Positions 1-4,927 of a DNA stretch of 11,073 nt are shown here, piece by piece. The stretch spans positions 1 to 11,073 of the forward strand of contig CABUAL010000030.1 in the NCBI GenBank assembly GCA_902489515.1. Direction: 5' to 3'. The stretch comes from an uncultured Collinsella sp. GTDB lineage: Bacteria; Actinomycetota; Coriobacteriia; Coriobacteriales; Coriobacteriaceae. Position 1 is the stretch's first letter. Every line of letters starts with the position of its first letter. The notes below the pieces were generated by a model. That model had not been told where the DNA came from and made no database searches. It was given only the letters and a program-made list of their open reading frames with translations. The position numbers and the translations under genes are program-made.

Positions 1-2
1 GA

Positions 3-102
3 GAGGGGCCCTGGCATGGCAAGGTGACGTGAAACAAGGCGGCGCCGACCTTCTGGTCGCGCCGCCGAAGTTGAACGTCAGATTGCCGTGCCAGGGCCCC
101 TC
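3..102. repeat. 100-base near-perfect palindromic element (long hairpin)
   Basis: Bases 3-22 pair with 83-102: 19 Watson-Crick pairs plus one T/G wobble at 17/88, the outer 14 bases being perfect. Further in, 25-30 pairs with 75-80, 33-35 with 70-72, and 38-50 with 55-66 with one bulged base, closing on the loop TTCT at 51-54. The whole element can therefore fold as one long hairpin or cruciform. It lies 39 bases beyond the stop codon of the Toprim-like gene and has no poly-T tract, so it is not a standard intrinsic terminator. Its ends (GAGGGGCC and GGCCCCTC) match those of the palindrome at 4786-4910. I infer a small dispersed non-coding repeat (MITE-like or REP-like). An mRNA 3'-end structure is the alternative. 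Confidence 0.75.
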
Positions 103-117
103 GCAGCGTCGAGAGGA

Positions 118-139
118 CCGCCGTTCGGTAGAACGGCGG
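118..139 (-). terminator. short hairpin directly after the stop codon
   Basis: A perfect 9-bp stem (CCGCCGTTC at 118-126, GAACGGCGG at 131-139) with a four-base loop begins two bases after the TAG stop of the Toprim-like gene. The minus strand after the stem reads TCCTCTC, which is pyrimidine-rich but lacks a true T run. It is a weak intrinsic terminator candidate or a transcript-stabilising 3' hairpin. Confidence 0.4.
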
Positions 140-141
140 AA

Positions 142-2325
142 CTAATTGTTCAGCATGCGGTCGAAGCTTCCCGAGTCGCCATCCCGATAGTCTGCGGTCA
201 TCAGAATCTCCTGCGGAATGCGCCCGCCCTCGCGCAGCACGTTGCGGAACTGCACGCGCGTAACCATGGGCAGATCCTTGATCGTCGCCGCCAGGTTCTG
301 CGGCACGCCCTGGTTGGCAGCCGCGGGCTCGCACTCGCCGCCGGCCTTCACGCGACGCTTATGCTCGGCGAGCATGGCACGGTACATGCCGGCATGCAGG
401 CGAATCTCAACCACATTGGCATTGCGAGCCTGCTCGACAATGCGCGCGCCCTCGCGATCGATGTCGCCTACGTAGTAGACGTAGTTAAAGCGATAGCCAA
501 TCTCAGCCAGATAATCGTCCAGGGCATGCGAGACGCTCGCCTTGCATCCGCCGCCAAAAATCACGCCGCCCACCTTGATGCCAAAGAGCTTGGCGTGCTT
601 GCGGCCACGCAGCAGCTTGACGATCTCGTCGTAGGTGTCCAGGTTCTCGACCATAATGAACGGCTTGTCGGCGCCCAGCGTAAAGAAGCCCGTAAAGTGC
701 ACGGGGCGATTGGGGGCGACCTTGATCGCCTGCATGCTGATGCCCTTTTCGGTCATACGCCTGATCAAGCGCTCACCGTGCTTGCCGTCAAAAGCCTTCT
801 CGTCGTTAAAGATCTGGTAGGCACGCTGGCGGCGCGAGGCAACCGGCGTATCGGCACCTCGGTTCTGCTCGATCCAAGCCTGGATGATTGCGATTTCCTC
901 GGCAATCTTGCGGTTGGACATCTCGTTGTGCTGAGTGCGCTGCGGAGCTTTCTTGCCGTCCTTGCCCTCGACCTTAACAATCTGGGTCTGCTGCTCCTTA
1001 ATTTTGGAGAGCGCCGTGGGCGTGGGGACGACCTTGAGCAGCTGCCTGCCCAGAACGCGGGCCAGGGCAGACGCCGAAACCTCGCCATGGGTAGTCGACT
1101 CAGTCTGCTGGGCAGCCGTATCTGCTGCAGCAGAATCGGGCTTCTTCTGAGACTTGCGCTTAGAATCGCCTTGGACACTGCGCTCACGTTTCGAAGTAGA
1201 CGTCTGCTTCTGCGAACGTTCGGGCTTGCCATCCTTCGCCGGCTGACGCTTGGGCTGCTCCATCGGAGCATCCACCTTCGCTTCTTCGTCGCGCGGCGCT
1301 ACATTCTCGGCGGCATCCTGAGCGTTAGAGCCGCGACCGCCACGATGACGACGGCGGCGAGGCTTGCTCGAAGTACCCTCCCCCGTCTGTTCAACCGCAG
1401 GCTGCTGGCCCTGAGTCTCCGTATCGGACGCAGTCTGCTCATCAACAGGCTTCTGTTCACGGACTTCCGGCTCGGCAGGCTTCACGGCCTTCTCGGCCCG
1501 CGCCTCCGGAACCTGATTGACCTTCTCCTGACGCTTTACAGGATACGCGCGCCCCGCAAAACCACGTCCGGGACGGCATGAACCCGGAGCCTTCTTGGCA
1601 GACTCCTCAACATCGTCTGCAACCTCAGAAGACTCTTCAACCTCACGCGCGGCATCCTGCTGTGCAGCCTTAAAGTGAGCACCGCGACGGCGCTTGGGCT
1701 CTTGGGCCTCCACGGGCTTTTGCTCCTTCGTGGGCTTCTGCGACTCGGCAGCAACCTCGGTCTCAACAGCCTCGGCATCCGTCTCACCCTTTTGAGCAAC
1801 GGCGCGACGGAAGCGCTCCTGCTGGGCGCGGCGCTGCGCATCGCGCTTGCCACCCCCGCCAAAACCGCCGCGTCCTGCCTTGGCCGTAAAGGCACGCACG
1901 ACGTTCTCATCGAGCAACTCATCGGTATCGACATGCTCACGCGGAGCAGTTTCTTCCACAGCAGGCACGTCAGCGGAATCCTCGACGACAAAATCCTCGA
2001 CGGACTCGGCAGGCTGCTCCTGGGCATCGCGGATCTCGGCATTGATGGTATAGAACGCCGGGCGCCCGTTAATGCCGCTACCCTCGATCTTGGTCACGAT
2101 ATTTGCCGCGATAAGTTCATCGCGCATCGCCTTGGTGTCACATTCCTTATCGACGGAGCGGAAAATTTGCGCCAGCGCACTCGACTTAATCTTGAGCGCC
2201 TTGCGGCAGAGCAGGTCGTAGGCAACCAGCTTGGCACGCTCGGCAGAAAGCGACGTCTGGCTGCTCAGACGTTCAGCCAGGGCATCGACATTATTTTGGT
2301 TATCGGAATATACCGTCTTGGCCAC
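142..2325 (-). CDS. stand-alone JetD-like (DUF2220) Toprim protein with long disordered RGG-rich region
   Basis: The likely start is the GTG at 2323-2325: AAAGGGG lies four bases upstream, whereas an in-frame ATG at 2347-2349 has no ribosome binding site. This gives about 727 residues. Residues 12-98 are predicted mostly helical and end in a possible wing (IEGSGINGRPAFYTI), like a winged helix. Residues 100-420 are charged low-complexity sequence with RGG or poly-Arg patches near 151-162 and 321-333, typical of a disordered nucleic-acid-binding region. The C-terminal part has IFNDEKAFDG (505-514), then Toprim-like motifs: VENLDTY with E560, a glycine turn GGG at 591-593, and GDIDREG with D621 and D623. 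This order (DEK, E-N, GG, GDxD..G) resembles the Toprim nuclease domain of Wadjet JetD and, more distantly, Spo11/TopoVI-A. No JetA, JetB or JetC gene is nearby, and terminators flank the gene. A DNA- or RNA-cleaving role is inference. A different Toprim enzyme is possible. Confidence 0.62.
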   Translation of the reverse strand: MAKTVYSDNQNNVDALAERLSSQTSLSAERAKLVAYDLLCRKALKIKSSALAQIFRSVDKECDTKAMRDELIAANIVTKIEGSGINGRPAFYTINAEIRDAQEQPAESVEDFVVEDSADVPAVEETAPREHVDTDELLDENVVRAFTAKAGRGGFGGGGKRDAQRRAQQERFRRAVAQKGETDAEAVETEVAAESQKPTKEQKPVEAQEPKRRRGAHFKAAQQDAAREVEESSEVADDVEESAKKAPGSCRPGRGFAGRAYPVKRQEKVNQVPEARAEKAVKPAEPEVREQKPVDEQTASDTETQGQQPAVEQTGEGTSSKPRRRRHRGGRGSNAQDAAENVAPRDEEAKVDAPMEQPKRQPAKDGKPERSQKQTSTSKRERSVQGDSKRKSQKKPDSAAADTAAQQTESTTHGEVSASALARVLGRQLLKVVPTPTALSKIKEQQTQIVKVEGKDGKKAPQRTQHNEMSNRKIAEEIAIIQAWIEQNRGADTPVASRRQRAYQIFNDEKAFDGKHGERLIRRMTEKGISMQAIKVAPNRPVHFTGFFTLGADKPFIMVENLDTYDEIVKLLRGRKHAKLFGIKVGGVIFGGGCKASVSHALDDYLAEIGYRFNYVYYVGDIDREGARIVEQARNANVVEIRLHAGMYRAMLAEHKRRVKAGGECEPAAANQGVPQNLAATIKDLPMVTRVQFRNVLREGGRIPQEILMTADYRDGDSGSFDRMLNN

Positions 2326-2337
2326 GGGGCCCCTTTC

Positions 2338-2360
2338 ATATGTACACATATACGTTTATA
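2338..2360 (-). promoter_or_regulatory. candidate -10 box and 14-base near-palindrome upstream of the Toprim-like gene
   Basis: On the minus strand TATAAA (2355-2360) is a 5/6 match to a -10 box, but no good -35 box lies 16-18 bases upstream. Just downstream, ATATGT-AC-ACATAT (2338-2351) is an inverted repeat with 6-base arms, between the possible -10 box and the ribosome binding site at 2330-2336. Such a site could bind a dimeric regulator. The region is locally AT-rich in a GC-rich chromosome, so some symmetry may be chance. A promoter is needed here because a terminator lies immediately upstream. Confidence 0.35.
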
Positions 2361-2430
2361 TGGTACAACGCGCGCCCTTATCCACGCAAAACATCTGCGA
2401 GAACACTCGGGCGTCGCCCGCTTTTGCATG

Positions 2431-2469
2431 AAAAAAGACCGAGTCCGCGTCGTTGCGGACCCGGTCTTT
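2431..2469 (-). terminator. strong intrinsic terminator of cstA
   Basis: Bases 2434-2448 and 2455-2469 form a 15-bp stem with one wobble position and a six-base loop. On the minus strand the stem is followed by six T residues (2431-2436). It lies 40 bases after the cstA stop codon and separates cstA from the Toprim-like gene, so the latter should have its own promoter. Confidence 0.93.
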
Positions 2470-2508
2470 CCGAGTCATATGGATGGAACGGCTAGCCCAT
2501 CAAGCTGA

Positions 2509-4398
2509 CTAGGCCTTGGCAGCCTCGGCGTCGACAGGAGCCTCGGCGGCAGCGGCGCGGCCGTACTCGGCCTTGCCCATCTCGGACCACTCGGGCTCCT
2601 CGTCGGGCATGGAGCCAGCCTCCTTGCCGAAGAACTCCTTGAGGCAGTTGACGGCGACGATGAGACCCAGGACCATCAGCAGGACGGCGAAGACGAGCTG
2701 CAGGCCCTTGGTGGCGGCGACGGAGACGGCGGCCGTGGTGGCAGTAGCCGGGATGGTACCGAAGAAACCGTAGGCCTGGACGGCGGTCATGCAGCCCATG
2801 GCGCTCTGGACCAGCGAGGTGAAGGTGCAGCAGAGCAGGAAGGCGACGGGCACGTAGAGCATCCAGCCCTTGCGGCCGGTGCACTTGCAGAACACGGCGA
2901 GGGTGATCATGGTCATGCCGCCGAGCAGCTGGTTGGAAGCACCAAAGAGCGGCCAGATGTTGGCATAGCCACCAAAAGCGAGGGCGAGACCGGGAAGCAG
3001 GGTAACGACCGTGGCGAACCAGGGGTTGCCGAGGACCTTCATGTAGCCGGCCTTGGACTCGATGGCCAGGGCATCGTTGGTCTGGGCAAAGAACTCGGAG
3101 AACGAGGTGCGGGCGATGCGGGCGACGGCGTCGAGCGAGGTCAGAGCCAGAGCGGAAACGTTCATGGTCATAAAGACGGTAGCGAGCGTGCCGTCAACAC
3201 CGAAGGCCTGCATACCGCGGGAGATGCCAGCGGCGAAGATCTGGAACGGGGTGGAAGCGACACCGGCGTTGAGGACGCCGGTACCGGCGGTGTTCATGTC
3301 GGAGAACATGATGCCGGCGACGATGATGGCAAGGATGCCGACGAAGGACTCGACGATCATGGCGCCGTAGCCGACCTTGACGGCGTCCTGCTCCTTCTCG
3401 ACCTGCTTGGAAGAGGTGCTGGAAGAAACGAGGCTGTGGAAACCGGAGAGAGCACCGCATGCGACGGAGACGAACAGGACCGGGAACATCATGCCGGAGG
3501 CAGTGGAGAAGCCGGTAAAGACCGGAGCGGTGATAGTGGCCTGACCGTTGACGCCCAGGACGACGATGCCGAGGACAGCGCAGACGATCATGACGATCAT
3601 CATGATGGAAGTGAGGTAATCGCGCGGAGTCTTGAGCATCTGGATGGGCATGGCGCCAGCGAAGACCAGGTAGACCATGACGACGGCGAACCACTGGAAC
3701 TTATCCAGGTAGACCGGGAACTGCATACCGACGGCGAACATGAGAACCATGAGGACCACGCCGGTGACGAACTCGGCAGCGCCGGTGAGGTTGAACTTCT
3801 TCTGGGCCCAACCAAAGGCGATAGCGACGAAGGTGAACAGGATGGAGATGGTACCAGCGCAGCCGGCGGCATAGGACTTGGTGAAGTCGATGGCACCGGT
3901 AGCAGCACCAGAAGCGTCAACGGCCGGGGTGAACATGAACGTCTTGCAGACCATGTCGGTGAAAGCGGCGATGACGATGATGCAGAACAGCCAGCAGAAC
4001 AGCAGGAACAGGCGACGGCCGGTCTTGCCGATGTACTTCTCGATGAGCTGAGCGAGCGACTTGCCGTTGTTCTTCATCGAAGCGTACAGGGCACCAAAGT
4101 CGTGGACGGCACCAAAGAAGATGCCGCCGACGAGGACCCAGAGCACGACGGGCAGCCAGCCAAAGGCCATGGCGACGATCGTACCCGTGACAGGGCCAGC
4201 ACCGCAGATCGAGCTGAACTGGTGCGAGAACGCGGTGAAGGCGGAGACGGGCGAGAAGCTCTTGCCGTCCTTCATGCGCTTGGCCGGCGTGAGGGCCTCT
4301 TTGTCAACGCCCCACTTGTTGGCCAGCCATCGGCCGTAGCCCAGATAGCCGCAGGCGAGCACCGCCGCGGCCACAACCATGAGCAAAACTCCGTTCAT
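2509..4398 (-). CDS. cstA: CstA-family carbon starvation protein, pyruvate/peptide transporter
   Basis: This 629-residue integral membrane protein belongs to the CstA family, whose characterised members (E. coli CstA and BtsT) import pyruvate and have also been linked to peptide uptake. Many hydrophobic segments run from residue 4 to about 585. Family-typical stretches are HQFSSICGAGPVTG (59-72), GAVHDF (96-101), SGFHSLVSSSTSSKQ (318-332) and WPLFGASNQLLGG (482-494). The protein is shorter than the E. coli homologues (about 700 residues) and ends in a charged, alanine-rich cytoplasmic tail. The start is well supported: AGGAGG (4406-4411) lies seven bases before the ATG. The gene stands alone between its own promoter and a strong terminator. 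No BtsSR-like two-component genes or small CstA partner gene are in the window. A terminator hairpin in the leader suggests attenuation. The family is firm, but the exact substrate is inferred. Confidence 0.93.
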   Translation of the reverse strand: MNGVLLMVVAAAVLACGYLGYGRWLANKWGVDKEALTPAKRMKDGKSFSPVSAFTAFSHQFSSICGAGPVTGTIVAMAFGWLPVVLWVLVGGIFFGAVHDFGALYASMKNNGKSLAQLIEKYIGKTGRRLFLLFCWLFCIIVIAAFTDMVCKTFMFTPAVDASGAATGAIDFTKSYAAGCAGTISILFTFVAIAFGWAQKKFNLTGAAEFVTGVVLMVLMFAVGMQFPVYLDKFQWFAVVMVYLVFAGAMPIQMLKTPRDYLTSIMMIVMIVCAVLGIVVLGVNGQATITAPVFTGFSTASGMMFPVLFVSVACGALSGFHSLVSSSTSSKQVEKEQDAVKVGYGAMIVESFVGILAIIVAGIMFSDMNTAGTGVLNAGVASTPFQIFAAGISRGMQAFGVDGTLATVFMTMNVSALALTSLDAVARIARTSFSEFFAQTNDALAIESKAGYMKVLGNPWFATVVTLLPGLALAFGGYANIWPLFGASNQLLGGMTMITLAVFCKCTGRKGWMLYVPVAFLLCCTFTSLVQSAMGCMTAVQAYGFFGTIPATATTAAVSVAATKGLQLVFAVLLMVLGLIVAVNCLKEFFGKEAGSMPDEEPEWSEMGKAEYGRAAAAEAPVDAEAAKA

Positions 4399-4430
4399 TA
4401 CATTTCCTCCTCTAAAAAGAACTTCCTAGA

Positions 4431-4472
4431 CATAAAAAATGAGGGCCGTCGGTTGCGCTCGACGGCCCTCAT
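4431..4472 (-). terminator. intrinsic terminator in the cstA leader (attenuator)
   Basis: A perfect 13-bp stem (4439-4451 with 4460-4472) with an eight-base loop is followed on the minus strand by six T residues (4434-4439) in CTCATTTTTTATG. It lies about 160-200 nt downstream of the predicted cstA start site and only 20 bases before the ribosome binding site. Transcripts from that promoter must pass it to reach cstA, so it probably acts as a conditional attenuator. If the promoter call is wrong, it could simply terminate an upstream transcript. Confidence 0.88.
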
Positions 4473-4483
4473 CTTCATCAGCC

Positions 4484-4567
4484 GCCCGTTATCGTACGGG
4501 CTAGCTGTATGTGCTAACCCGCATCAGATAATTACTACGCTGATAATGTTTAGCTGATGCGTGAACA
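4484..4567 (-). promoter_or_regulatory. structured cstA leader RNA with alternative stems
   Basis: On the minus-strand RNA, 4554-4561 pairs with 4520-4527 (8 bp, GC ends). 4513-4521 pairs with 4497-4505 (9 bp with one G-U, seven-base loop). 4496-4501 pairs with 4484-4489 (6 bp, loop ACGATA). The last two share 4497-4501 and cannot form together. A further 7-bp pairing joins 4561-4567 to 4612-4618. The stems lie between promoter and terminator, as in an attenuator or riboswitch. I recognise no known riboswitch or T-box consensus and found no clean antiterminator pairing with the terminator arm. Pairings were found by eye without energy calculation. Confidence 0.5.
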
Positions 4568-4568
4568 T
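4524..4568 (-). CDS. candidate Ile/Val-rich leader peptide of cstA
   Basis: A 14-codon ORF starts at the ATG at 4566-4568 and ends in TGA at 4524-4526, encoding MFTHQLNIISVVII. Six of its last seven codons are Ile or Val. GAAGAGGA lies ten bases before the ATG, a usable though distant ribosome binding site. An in-frame ATG at 4590-4592 would give 22 codons but has a weaker site. The ORF overlaps the first leader stem and ends about 50 nt before the terminator hairpin, which fits ribosome-mediated attenuation as in branched-chain amino acid operons. Short ORFs arise by chance, so this is tentative. The link to Ile/Val supply is inference. Confidence 0.4.
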   Translation of the reverse strand: MFTHQLNIISVVII

Positions 4569-4639
4569 GTCTAAGAAATCCTCTTCAATCATGATGCGAA
4601 CGATCCGTGCGTGTTCACATCCCCCAGTGGTTGAAAAGG

Positions 4640-4668
4640 AGTATGAAACTTTAGTTACCTAAAGTCAA
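4640..4668 (-). promoter_or_regulatory. cstA promoter with operator-like palindrome in the spacer
   Basis: On the minus strand TTGACT (4663-4668) and CATACT (4640-4645) are separated by exactly 17 bases, matching 5/6 and 4/6 of the sigma-70 consensus. The start site would be near 4631-4634, giving a leader of about 235 nt. Between and overlapping the boxes, 4648-4665 reads ACTTTAGTTACCTAAAGT: 7-base arms around a four-base centre, 16 of 18 positions symmetric. A dimeric repressor bound there would block RNA polymerase. No regulator gene is in the window to assign to it. Confidence 0.65.
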
Positions 4669-4785
4669 CGCAAATTTGTAATGAGTTTTCAACTTTTTTG
4701 GATTTCTCGGTATAAAACGCCACTGACCTCGGACTTTACCCCACGACAGTTTTTGCATGAGAGATGCCCCTGAGAGCCGTGGGAG
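4669..4785. other. non-coding stretch upstream of the cstA promoter
   Basis: This part of the 529-base gap between the fused tsaD gene and cstA holds no convincing gene. It is AT-rich near 4671-4720. A possible weak stem (4740-4745 with 4778-4783) encloses a smaller one (4755-4758 with 4764-4767). Upstream activator sites for cstA could lie here, but I recognise none. Confidence 0.5.
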
Positions 4786-4910
4786 CCGGGCGGAGGGGCC
4801 GGATATAAGGTTTATCGCGAGTTCCGCACGCAAAGAAGGCCACTTAATGTGGCCTTAGTCTTGCGCAGGACTGTAAAGCAGGAAACCTTATATCCGGCCC
4901 CTCCGTCCGG
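4786..4910. repeat. 125-base palindromic element with 28-base terminal inverted repeats
   Basis: Bases 4791-4813 and 4883-4905 are perfect 23-base inverted repeats. They extend outward to 4786 and 4910 with one G/T wobble (4790/4906), giving a 28-base stem. Inside, 4829-4833 pairs with 4861-4865, and the centre is an 8-bp hairpin at 4836-4856. It begins 17 bases past the stop codon of the fused tsaD gene. I see no clear target-site duplication and no coding capacity. The termini share GAGGGGCC with the palindrome at 3-102, and both follow the 3' end of a gene. A dispersed MITE-like or REP-like repeat is inferred. It could instead be a locally evolved 3' structure. Confidence 0.78.
4832..4856 (-). 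terminator. hairpin inside the palindromic element, likely terminator of the nnr-alr-udg-tsa operon
   Basis: The stem AAGGCCAC/GTGGCCTT (4836-4843 with 4849-4856) has a five-base loop and is followed on the minus strand by CTTTG, so the transcript reads TTCTTTG after the arm. The T tract is short. Its position downstream of the last operon gene supports termination, probably helped by the flanking long inverted repeats. Confidence 0.5.
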
Positions 4911-4927
4911 GGACCGCGCCGTACCAG

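Noticed and set aside
88..1581. 497-codon plus-strand ORF opposite the Toprim-like gene
   Set aside because: Its translation is Leu/Arg-rich with no recognisable domain. The minus-strand frame has clear Toprim motifs and a ribosome binding site. It is a shadow frame caused by GC-rich codon use.
142..2325. RNase E/G-like protein, suggested by the RGG and poly-Arg patches
   Set aside because: No S1 domain or RNase E/G catalytic core is visible. The recognisable C-terminal motifs are Toprim-like, so the patches are treated as a general nucleic-acid-binding region.
2408..2420. CGGGCG-T-CGCCCG palindrome followed by CTTTTG on the plus strand, possible plus-strand terminator
   Set aside because: No plus-strand gene precedes it, and the arms leave almost no loop. 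The neighbouring hairpin at 2431-2469 explains termination of cstA.
4398..4433. 11-codon minus-strand ORF (MSRKFFLEEEM) ending in TAATG with the cstA start
   Set aside because: It begins directly after the terminator's T run with no ribosome binding site. The overlap with the cstA ribosome binding site is enough to explain the Glu codons.
3436..4557. 373-codon plus-strand ORF opposite cstA, rich in Asp, Glu, Gly and His
   Set aside because: The composition is what reverse-reading a strongly biased membrane-protein gene gives, and it runs on through the cstA terminator and leader. No family resemblance.
4399..4634. T-box or other known riboswitch in the cstA leader
   Set aside because: The T-box sequence (TGGNACCGCG) and specifier-loop features are absent, and I recognise no other aptamer consensus. 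A leader-peptide attenuator fits better.
4740..4783. Resemblance to a glycine riboswitch fragment (CTCTCAGGGGC...) on the minus strand
   Set aside because: It lies upstream of the predicted cstA promoter, so it would not be in the transcript. Only a short match is present and the rest of the aptamer consensus is missing.
4651..4833. 60-codon minus-strand ORF in the tsaD-cstA gap
   Set aside because: It runs from inside the palindromic repeat across the cstA promoter, has no ribosome binding site, and no recognisable protein features.
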